From JAKPBU01 sp964425695 (lineage in GTDB: Bacteria > Pseudomonadota > Gammaproteobacteria > Xanthomonadales > Xanthomonadaceae), in assembly GCA_964425695.1 (NCBI GenBank), contig CAYRNF010000013.1, positions 29,030-93,029 of the forward strand: a stretch of DNA of 64,000 nucleotides, read 5' to 3'. Each line of letters opens with the position of its first letter. The first letter of the stretch is position 1. The position numbers were made by a program, and so were the translations under genes. The notes beneath the pieces were generated by a model. The model did not search any database, was not told where the DNA came from, and was given only the letters and a program-made list of their open reading frames with translations. Shown here one piece after another: positions 25,916-32,620 of this stretch.

Positions 25916-26368
25916 ATGACCCATGTCCGCACCCGGTCGCCGTGGCTCCGGATCGGCGCGCTCGCGCTCGCCGGGCTGCTGGCGGCCTGCACCGCACCGT
26001 CGCCGCAGCAGGCACGGCAGCCGGCGGTCGAGCCGGCCGCGTCTTCGCAACCGGTGCCTGCCGCGCCGCCCTCGGGCGCTCCGTCGCTGGGCTCGCCGGC
26101 GGCGAAGCCCGGCAAGGGCGGCGCCCCGGTCGCGCTCGACCGCAGCTGCCGGACCGACGCGGACTGCGCGGTGAAGGATGTCGGCAACTGCTGCGGCTAC
26201 TTCCCCGCCTGCGTCAACCAGAACAGCCCGACCGATCCTGCCGGAGTCAAGGCGCAGTGCGAGGCCAGCGGAATGGCGTCGGTGTGCGGCTTCCAGGAAA
26301 TCTCCGCGTGCACCTGCACGGCGGGCAAGTGCGAAGCCGCCGATGGCGGCGCGCCCGTCGCGCAGTAG
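25916..26368 (+). CDS. Cys-rich predicted lipoprotein
   Basis: A 150-residue protein with a lipoprotein signal (ALALAGLLAACTAP, lipobox LAAC), a Pro/Ala/Ser-rich linker, and a compact C-terminal domain containing about nine cysteines (SCRTDADCAVKDVGNCCGY, CEASGMASVCGFQEISACTC). Even numbers of closely spaced cysteines suggest a disulfide-stabilised periplasmic fold. The family is an uncharacterised one seen in proteobacteria; no function is assigned. It follows glnS by 2 nt and has the ribosome site AGGGAG, so co-expression with glnS is likely. The deaminase gene follows after 6 nt. Confidence 0.85.
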   Translation: MTHVRTRSPWLRIGALALAGLLAACTAPSPQQARQPAVEPAASSQPVPAAPPSGAPSLGSPAAKPGKGGAPVALDRSCRTDADCAVKDVGNCCGYFPACVNQNSPTDPAGVKAQCEASGMASVCGFQEISACTCTAGKCEAADGGAPVAQ

Positions 26369-26374
26369 CCGGGT

Positions 26375-26950
26375 ATGTTGCTTGCACAGGTCCACCTGAC
26401 CCTGCCGGTCTGGGTGCATGACGCGGTGGACGCCGCGCGCACCTACCCCGACGACGCGGACAAGGTCGCCTTGGCGATCGAACTGTCCGCGCGCAACGTC
26501 GATGCCGGCAGCGGCGGCCCGTTCGGCGCGGCGGTCTTCGACGCGGCGCACCGCGTGGTGGCGGTGGGCGTGAACCGCGTGCTGCCGCAATCGTGCAGCG
26601 TGGCCCACGCCGAGAACATGGCCTACATGCTGGCCCAGCAGCGCCTGCAGCGCGCTCGCCTGAACATGGACGAGGCCGGCAACCGGCTCGGCCATTACAC
26701 CCTGGCGACCTCCGCCCAGCCGTGCTGCCAGTGCTACGGCGCCACGGTCTGGGCCGGCGTGGACCGCCTGCTGATCGGCGCGCGCGCGCAGGACGTGGAG
26801 GCGCTGACGGCGTTCGACGAAGGCCCGCTGCCGGCGGACTGGGTGGGCGAACTGGAACGCCGCGGCATCGCTGTGGTGCGCGACATCCACCGCCAAGCGG
26901 CCTGCGACGTGCTGCGCCGCTACGGCCAGGCCGAGGACGGCCGTTACTGA
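26375..26950 (+). CDS. Cytidine/deoxycytidylate deaminase-family nucleoside deaminase
   Basis: A 191-residue zinc deaminase. The catalytic HAE motif is in SVAHAENMAYM (about residue 78) and the zinc cysteines are in AQPCCQCYGATVWAG (PCxxC, about residues 115-118). GGPFGAAVFDAAHRVVAVG matches the substrate-binding strand of the family. The subfamily is close to guanine deaminase and tRNA adenosine deaminases, but the N-terminal extension and C-terminus differ, so the substrate is left open. It is third in a tightly packed glnS-lipoprotein-deaminase unit. Confidence 0.85.
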   Translation: MLLAQVHLTLPVWVHDAVDAARTYPDDADKVALAIELSARNVDAGSGGPFGAAVFDAAHRVVAVGVNRVLPQSCSVAHAENMAYMLAQQRLQRARLNMDEAGNRLGHYTLATSAQPCCQCYGATVWAGVDRLLIGARAQDVEALTAFDEGPLPADWVGELERRGIAVVRDIHRQAACDVLRRYGQAEDGRY

Positions 26951-27063
26951 GCGCAGGGCGCTCGCCAGCCTGAACGGACGCCGGCGCGCAGCCTGCGTAT
27001 TGACGTGGGGTTTATGGAACCGGGGCTAGGTTGCGCCCCTTCCCACGCAACGAGGATCGCCGC

Positions 27064-27705
27064 ATGACCGCTCGTCACCCGTTCCACACGCTCACGCTGG
27101 CCCTGGTGGCTTCCCTGGGTCTGGCAGGCACCGCCTTCGCGCAGCAGGCCCAGGGCCAGGCCGCGGCGAAGGCCACCGTCGATGCCAATGCCGAAGCCGC
27201 AGTCGACAACGCACAGGACGCGCGCGCCGAGGCGCAGGACGCGCAGCAGGCCGCGCAGCAGGCTGCCGCGGTCGAAGATGCGGGCGCCGCCACCGTCGAG
27301 GGCCAGGCGAATGCGCAGGTCAACGCAACGGCAGCGCACCAGGCGTCCGTCGATGCGCAGGCCAACGCGAATGCAGCGGTGAATGCCGCCAACGAGGCGA
27401 ACGCCGCCATGTCGGCGGTGGAGGGCGGAACCGCCCAGCCTGAAGCCGCGGCTGCCGAGGCCGCCGCTGCCGCCAGCGAGGCCAGCGCCGCCGCCTCCGC
27501 CACCAGCAGCGCGGCCAGTGCCGCCGAACAGGCCGCCGACGCGACCGTGGACGCGGCGACCGCGCCCGCCACGCCGGCTCCTGCGGCTACCGCCACCGTT
27601 GCGACCACCGCACCGGCGCCGACCACCGTCACCATCCGTTCGGTGCCCAGCGGCAAGACCGTGACGCTCACCACCACCACCACGCCGCCGGCCACCACGC
27701 CGTAA
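27064..27705 (+). CDS. Ala-rich exported hypothetical protein
   Basis: A 213-residue secreted or periplasmic protein: signal peptide ending LGLAGTAFAQQ, then about 150 residues made mainly of Ala, Gln, Asn and Glu/Asp with AxxxAxxA spacing, predicted to form one long helix or coiled coil. The C-terminus changes to a Thr/Pro-rich segment (VTIRSVPSGKTVTLTTTTTP). It resembles no characterised family I can name; Ala-rich periplasmic helices can be structural. ATG 27064 follows GAGGATCG. A strong terminator follows the stop, so it is monocistronic. Confidence 0.8.
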   Translation: MTARHPFHTLTLALVASLGLAGTAFAQQAQGQAAAKATVDANAEAAVDNAQDARAEAQDAQQAAQQAAAVEDAGAATVEGQANAQVNATAAHQASVDAQANANAAVNAANEANAAMSAVEGGTAQPEAAAAEAAAAASEASAAASATSSAASAAEQAADATVDAATAPATPAPAATATVATTAPAPTTVTIRSVPSGKTVTLTTTTTPPATTP

Positions 27706-27730
27706 CGCGCCGTCCCGCGCTTGAAACAGG

Positions 27731-27757
27731 ACGCCCCGCAAATGCGGGGCGTTTTTT
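27731..27757 (+). terminator. Rho-independent terminator after the Ala-rich protein gene
   Basis: ACGCCCCGCA-AA-TGCGGGGCGT forms a 10-bp stem ending in a run of six T. It lies 26 nt beyond the stop codon and separates this gene from the convergent ubiquinone genes. Confidence 0.93.
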
Positions 27758-27820
27758 CATGTGCCGCGCGGCTAGCGCGGCAGCGGCCTGCGCTGTACGG
27801 ATACGCGGCCTTGCGCGCGG

Positions 27821-29068
27821 CTACAGGCCCGACGCCCGGCCCCACAGCGCGTGCGCCAGCGGTGGCAGCCTGCCGGCGATGCCCAGCACGCGGCCCCGCA
27901 GCAACGCGGGCACCAGCGCGTCGCTGGCGAAGGCGCGATGGATCGCCTCGAAGGCATGGGCCGCCAGCGCGTTCTCGCTTCGCCGCACCCGTGCCCAGCG
28001 CTGCAGGCGCTGCGGCGAGGCCGGGTCGAGGCCACGCTGCATCGCCTGGCCCAGGGTGTCGGCCAGCGCCGCCACGTCGCGCAGCCCCAGGTTCACGCCC
28101 TGCCCGGCCAGCGGATGCACCACGTGCGCCGCATCGCCGGCCACCACCACGCGGCCGGCCACGTAGCGCCGCGCGAGTTGCCGGCGCAGCGGAAAACCCG
28201 CGCGTGCAGAGGTGGGACGCAACGCCCCCAGGCAACCGCCGGACGCCCGCGTCAGCGCGTCCGCGAACGCCCCGTCGTCCAGGGCCAGTACCCGGGTCGC
28301 GTCCGCGTCGGGCAGCGACCATACGATCGAGCTTTCATGCCCGGCTGGCCGCGCGTCGCTTGCGTGGTCGGCCGCAACCGCATCGTCCACACGCGCCAAC
28401 GCCACATCGTCCGCAAACGGCAGCAGCGCCAGCGGGCCGCCTGGCATAAAGCGCTGCCAGGCCGTGTCTTCGTGCGGGCGCTCGCTGGAGACGAAGCACA
28501 CCACGCCATGCTGCGCGTAGTCGCGCGCGTCCACCTCGATCCCCGCCAGCCGTCGCAGCGTCGAGTCCGCGCCATCGGCGGCCACGGCCAGGCGCGCGTC
28601 GAGGCGCGTTGCGTCGTCCAGGCCCAGCCGGATCGCATCGGCGCGCTCGTCCAGCGACACCACCTGCGCCGGGCACAGCACCCGCACGCCCGCCCGCTGC
28701 AGCGCCTGCCACAGCCGGTCGGCCAGCAGGCCGTGCTCCACGATCCATCCCAGCTGCGCGCGCGCATAGGCGTCCGCCTCGAAGCGCAGCTCGCCGCCTC
28801 CGGCCGCGTCCCACACGCGCATGCGCCGGTAGGGCTGCACGCGCGCATCGCGGACGCACGCCCACACGCCCAGCGTCTCCAGCAGGTCGGCGTTGTCTGG
28901 CGAGAACGCGTACACGCGCAGGTCGCGCACGGCCGGCGTCCAGCGCGCGGGTTCGCGCGCTTCCACCAGCGCCACATCCAGCCCGCGCGCGGCCAGGGCC
29001 AGCGCGCAGGCGCTGCCGACCACGCCGCCTCCCACCACCGCCACGTCGCACCGCGCGCCGCGGCTCAT
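27821..29068 (-). CDS. UbiH/UbiF/VisC/COQ6-family FAD hydroxylase (UbiI-like)
   Basis: A 415-residue flavoprotein monooxygenase for ubiquinone ring hydroxylation. The ADP-binding GxGxxG is VAVVGGGVVGSACALALAARG (first residues of the Rossmann fold), the DG motif is LAVAADGADSTLRRLAG, and the C-terminal family signature is VVVAGDAAHVVHPLAGQGVN. It is the second of two related genes: its ATG overlaps the stop of ubiH (ATGA). Whether it hydroxylates C5 or C6 cannot be decided from sequence alone, so no symbol is given. Confidence 0.88.
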   Translation of the reverse strand: MSRGARCDVAVVGGGVVGSACALALAARGLDVALVEAREPARWTPAVRDLRVYAFSPDNADLLETLGVWACVRDARVQPYRRMRVWDAAGGGELRFEADAYARAQLGWIVEHGLLADRLWQALQRAGVRVLCPAQVVSLDERADAIRLGLDDATRLDARLAVAADGADSTLRRLAGIEVDARDYAQHGVVCFVSSERPHEDTAWQRFMPGGPLALLPFADDVALARVDDAVAADHASDARPAGHESSIVWSLPDADATRVLALDDGAFADALTRASGGCLGALRPTSARAGFPLRRQLARRYVAGRVVVAGDAAHVVHPLAGQGVNLGLRDVAALADTLGQAMQRGLDPASPQRLQRWARVRRSENALAAHAFEAIHRAFASDALVPALLRGRVLGIAGRLPPLAHALWGRASGL

Positions 29069-30303
29069 CGCGCCTGGCTCCTGCACAGCGCCGGCACATC
29101 GCCCCGGTATCCCATCGCACCGCCCACCAGCCGGGCCTGCAGCGTGGGCAGGCGATCCACCGCCGCGTAGCCCAGCGCGCGCAGCGTGGCGGCCGCGCCC
29201 GACCCGTTCGCCGTCATCCGCGCCAGGCCATCGGAGAACGCCAGCGTGCGCTGCCGATCCTCGTGGCGGCGCTGCGCGTACCGCGCCGGCAGGTCTGCGC
29301 CGGCCGCAGCGATGCCCTCCGCCTCGATCATCTCGGCCAGGGTCAGCGCATCGCGCAGGCCAAGGTTGAAGCCCTGCGCGCCGATCGGGTGCAGGGTCTG
29401 CGCCGCGTTGCCCACCAGCACCGCGCGCGGCGCGACGAGGCGTTCGGCCACCACCCGCAGCGCGGCATGCGTGCTGCGCGGACCGCAGGACAGGAACCGC
29501 CCGACCCGCCAGCCGAAGGCGTCCTGCAGACGTTCCAGGAATGCCGCATCGTCCAGCGCAGCCACCTGCGCGGCCTCGTGCGCGGCCACCGCATGGATCG
29601 CACCGAAATGCCGGTCGCCGCGCGGCAGCAGCGCGGTGGGTCCATCGGATCCGAAGCGCTCGTAGGCCGTGCCGTCCGGCGCGCGCTCGGCGCGCACGCG
29701 GGCCACCACCAGCGTCTGCGCGTAGTCGTGTTCCGCCACCCCGATGCCCAGGGCCGCGCGTACGGCGCTGCGCGTGCCGTCCGCCGCCACCAGCAGCCGC
29801 GCCGCAACCCGGCGTTCGCCAGCGGCGTCGGCGATGCGCAGCACGCGCGCGCCTTCGCTGCCGTCCGCATCGTCCAGCCCCGCGAACCGCGCCGGGCGAT
29901 AGCGCACCACGCGACGGCACTGGTCGAGCCGCGCTTCCAGCGCCTCGCCCAGGTCCCGCGCCACGACCACCTGCCCGAACGCCTCGCGCCCGTAGTCCGC
30001 AGCGGACAGGCGCACGCGGCCGAAGTCGCCCCTGCGGCTGACGTGGATCGCGCGGATCGGCCCGGGCGGCGCGCGCAGCAGGCGCATCACGCCCAGGGCG
30101 GACAGCGCATTGACGGTGGCGTCGGCGAAGCTGAGGTTGCGCTGGTCGAAGACCTCGGGCAACGCACCGGCTGGCGTCGGCTCCACCAGCGCCACGTCCA
30201 CGCCGACGCGATCCAGCGCGATCGCCAGGCTCGCGCCGACCAGTCCACCGCCCACCACCACCACGTCGTGCAAGGTCGGCGTTGCCGGGGCGTCCGTCGT
30301 CAT
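29065..30303 (-). CDS. ubiH: 2-octaprenyl-6-methoxyphenyl hydroxylase UbiH
   Basis: A 412-residue FAD hydroxylase of ubiquinone biosynthesis. It shows VVVVGGGLVGASLAIALDRVG, the ubiquinone-hydroxylase-specific FDQRNLSFADATVNALSALGV, LLVAADGTRSAVRAALG, and the UbiH-type LVGNAAQTLHPIGAQGFNLG. The start at 30303 is 6 nt after TAGGAT, a leaderless arrangement. It overlaps the downstream hydroxylase gene by four bases, forming a two-gene operon, and is divergent from the DUF6580 gene with 43 bp between the starts. Confidence 0.92.
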   Translation of the reverse strand: MTTDAPATPTLHDVVVVGGGLVGASLAIALDRVGVDVALVEPTPAGALPEVFDQRNLSFADATVNALSALGVMRLLRAPPGPIRAIHVSRRGDFGRVRLSAADYGREAFGQVVVARDLGEALEARLDQCRRVVRYRPARFAGLDDADGSEGARVLRIADAAGERRVAARLLVAADGTRSAVRAALGIGVAEHDYAQTLVVARVRAERAPDGTAYERFGSDGPTALLPRGDRHFGAIHAVAAHEAAQVAALDDAAFLERLQDAFGWRVGRFLSCGPRSTHAALRVVAERLVAPRAVLVGNAAQTLHPIGAQGFNLGLRDALTLAEMIEAEGIAAAGADLPARYAQRRHEDRQRTLAFSDGLARMTANGSGAAATLRALGYAAVDRLPTLQARLVGGAMGYRGDVPALCRSQAR

Positions 30304-30309
30304 TGCGTT

Positions 30310-30315
30310 ATCCTA
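30310..30315 (-). promoter_or_regulatory. -10 box TAGGAT, 6 nt before ubiH ATG
   Basis: TAGGAT-AACGCA-ATG on the minus strand, in the narrow divergent region with the DUF6580 gene. Confidence 0.5.
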
Positions 30316-30346
30316 GCGTTTCCGCCCGAACACCTTGCCCGGACCG

Positions 30347-30922
30347 ATGAACGCAGACGCGTCGAACACCCGCTTCGCCCCCGGTCCCTGGGTGCTGGCC
30401 GCCATGATCGTGGCCGCCGCGCTGAGCCGCCTGCTGCCGCATCCGCCGAATTTCTCGCCGGTCGAGGCGATGGCGCTGTTCGGCGGTGCGTATTTCGCGG
30501 CGCGTGCGGTGGCGGTGGTCGTCCCGCTGCTGGCGATGCTCGCGTCCGATCTGGCGCTGGCTGCGATCCACGGCGGCGCGTACTTCGAATACATGGCCGG
30601 CGCCGGTTTCTGGCTGGTCTATGCGTGCATCGCGCTGTCGGCGGTGCTCGGCTTCGGCCTGCGCGGCCGGGTCAGCGGCGCGCGCGTGCTGGGCTACGGC
30701 CTGGCCGGTTCGGTGCTGTTCTTCCTGGTCACCAATTTCGGGGCGTGGCTGGGCTCGGCGCTGTACCCGCAGACCCTGGGCGGGCTGGGTGCCGCCTACG
30801 TGGCCGGCGTTCCGTTTTTCCAGTGGACGGTGCTGGGCACGCTGGCCTACTCGGCGCTGCTGTTCGGCGGCTTTGCGCTGCTGCGCCAGCAGGTGCCGGC
30901 GCTGCAGGCGCGCACGGTCTGA
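30347..30922 (+). CDS. DUF6580 membrane protein, ECF S-component-like
   Basis: A 191-residue polytopic membrane protein with about five or six hydrophobic helices. The family signature PHPPNFSPVEAMALFGGAYF is present near residue 45, followed by VVVPLLAMLASDLALA and a C-terminal FQWTVLGTLAYSALLFGG helix. DUF6580 proteins look like substrate-binding (S) components of energy-coupling-factor importers. It is followed after 19 bp by a cobalamin adenosyltransferase, which suggests a corrinoid or cobalt-related substrate; this is inference from context. ATG 30347 is chosen over an upstream TTG. No ECF ATPase genes are nearby. Confidence 0.8.
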   Translation: MNADASNTRFAPGPWVLAAMIVAAALSRLLPHPPNFSPVEAMALFGGAYFAARAVAVVVPLLAMLASDLALAAIHGGAYFEYMAGAGFWLVYACIALSAVLGFGLRGRVSGARVLGYGLAGSVLFFLVTNFGAWLGSALYPQTLGGLGAAYVAGVPFFQWTVLGTLAYSALLFGGFALLRQQVPALQARTV

Positions 30923-30941
30923 CCGCACGCCGCAGTGGCGC

Positions 30942-31514
30942 ATGGGCAACCGCCTCTCCAAGATCTACACCCGCACCGGGGACGACGGCAGCACCGGCCT
31001 GGGCGACGGCACGCGCGTGGCCAAGGATTCGGCACGCGTCACCGCGTACGGCACGGTGGACGAAGCCAATTCCGCCATCGGCCTGCTGCTCGCCTGCCCG
31101 CTTCTGCACGGGGAATCCGCGCACCAGCAGATCCGCGACCTGCTGGTTTCGGTGCAGCACCAGCTGTTCGACCTGGGAGGCGAGCTGTGTATCCCCGGCC
31201 ACGCCGCCATCGACGACGCCGACGTGGAACGCCTGGAGCAGCAGCTCGACGCCTTCAACGCGGACCTGCCCGCGCTCAAGGATTTCATCCTGCCCGGCGG
31301 CGGGGAAGCCGCCGCGCGCTGCCACGTGGCGCGGACCATCGTGCGCCGCGCCGAGCGCGAGACGGTGACGCTGTCGCACCACGACGCGGTGCGCCCGCAG
31401 GCGATCCGCTACCTCAACCGGCTTTCGGACCTGCTGTTCGTGCTGGCGCGGGTGCTCGCCCGCGCCGCCGGCCAGGGCGAAGTGCTGTGGAAGCACGAAC
31501 GCCGGCGCGGATGA
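30942..31514 (+). CDS. Cob(I)alamin adenosyltransferase, PduO type
   Basis: A 190-residue ATP:corrinoid adenosyltransferase that makes adenosylcobalamin. The N-terminal KIYTRTGDDGSTGLGDGTRV is the ATP-binding signature, TAYGTVDEANSAIGLL follows, and the conserved C-terminal helices include FILPGGGEAAARCHVARTI and RRAERETV plus the YLNRLSDLLFVLARV end. The length fits the trimeric PduO/MMAB family. It lies 19 bp after the DUF6580 gene and 19 bp before the deacetylase-like gene, so a three-gene unit is likely. Confidence 0.93.
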   Translation: MGNRLSKIYTRTGDDGSTGLGDGTRVAKDSARVTAYGTVDEANSAIGLLLACPLLHGESAHQQIRDLLVSVQHQLFDLGGELCIPGHAAIDDADVERLEQQLDAFNADLPALKDFILPGGGEAAARCHVARTIVRRAERETVTLSHHDAVRPQAIRYLNRLSDLLFVLARVLARAAGQGEVLWKHERRRG

Positions 31515-31533
31515 CGCCCTGGCCGCCTCGCCC

Positions 31534-32454
31534 ATGAGCCTGCGCATCTATACCCACCCGGCCTGCCTGGGACACGACACCGGCCCGGGCCACGTCGAGC
31601 GGCCGCAGCGCCTGGAGGCGGTCGTGGCCGCGTTGCGCGGCGCGTTCCCGGACCTGGAATGGCACGAAGCGCCGCGGGCGGGCAGGCGCGAGCTGCTGCG
31701 CGTGCACGCGCCCGAGCTGGTGGACCTGGTGCTGGAGACGCGGCCTTCCGGCATCGTGCCGCTGGACCCGGACACCATGCTGTCGCCCGGCTCGGCCGAA
31801 GCGGCGCTGCGCGCGGCGGGTGCGGGCGTGGCGGCGGTCGACGCGGTCTGCGCCGGGACCGCGCGGCGCGTGTTCTGCGCGGTGCGCCCGCCGGGCCACC
31901 ACGCCACCAGCGATGTCGCGATGGGCTTCTGCCTGTTCAACGGCATTGCCGCGGCCGCTGCGCATGCCTGCGAGGCGCACGGCCTGCAGCGCGTGGCGAT
32001 CGTGGATTTCGACGTGCACCATGGCAACGGCACCCAGGCGATCTGCGAGCGGGACCCACGCGTGCTGTACGTCAGTTCGCACCAGTCGCCGCTGTATCCG
32101 GGCACCGGAGAGGCTGACGAGCTGGGCCTGGGCAACGTGCGCAACGCCCCGCTACCGCCCGGCACCGGCAGCCAGCGTTTCCGGGAGGCGTGGCGCACCG
32201 CCCTGCTGCCGCTGATCGACGATTTCCGCCCGCAGCTGGTGCTGGTTTCGGCCGGGTTCGACGGGCACTGGCGCGACCCCCTGGCCCAGTTCCAACTGGA
32301 AGACCAGGACATGGGTTGGCTGACCCGGGAACTGATCGCCATCGCCGAGCGCCACGCGGGCGGACGGCTGGTGTCGGTGCTGGAGGGCGGCTACGACCTG
32401 CAGGCCCTGGCCGAATGCAGCGTGTCGCACGTGGCCGCCCTGCGCGCGGCCTGA
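31534..32454 (+). CDS. Histone deacetylase/AcuC/AphA-family deacetylase
   Basis: A 306-residue zinc-dependent deacetylase-like enzyme. Catalytic elements are intact: VRPPGHHATSDVAMGFCLFN (His-His pair), VAIVDFDVHHGNGTQAI (zinc Asp and His), VLVSAGFDGHWRDPLA (zinc Asp) and SVLEGGYDLQALA. The substrate could be acetylated proteins, polyamines or small amides. The last gene of the unit with the adenosyltransferase. A 166-bp interval separates it from lptD. Confidence 0.92.
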   Translation: MSLRIYTHPACLGHDTGPGHVERPQRLEAVVAALRGAFPDLEWHEAPRAGRRELLRVHAPELVDLVLETRPSGIVPLDPDTMLSPGSAEAALRAAGAGVAAVDAVCAGTARRVFCAVRPPGHHATSDVAMGFCLFNGIAAAAAHACEAHGLQRVAIVDFDVHHGNGTQAICERDPRVLYVSSHQSPLYPGTGEADELGLGNVRNAPLPPGTGSQRFREAWRTALLPLIDDFRPQLVLVSAGFDGHWRDPLAQFQLEDQDMGWLTRELIAIAERHAGGRLVSVLEGGYDLQALAECSVSHVAALRAA

Positions 32455-32620
32455 CCTGACCTGCGGCGCGTTCAGGCGCCGTTGCCTGCGCGACGGGCCG
32501 GCCATGGCAGTGCGGCCGGAACGACCTGTATCGCGCGGGCGGGCGCCCTCCGCGTCGCATTGCCCCTGCGAGGGCGATCCGGCAAGCTAGCGGCCGTTTT
32601 TCTCCACGGAATTCCGCCGC

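Noticed and set aside
27000..27032. TTGACG ... TAGGTT promoter before the Ala-rich protein gene
   Set aside because: The spacing is 21 nt, too long for a standard sigma-70 promoter; a GGAAC element nearby hints at an ECF-type promoter but no matching -10 could be fixed.
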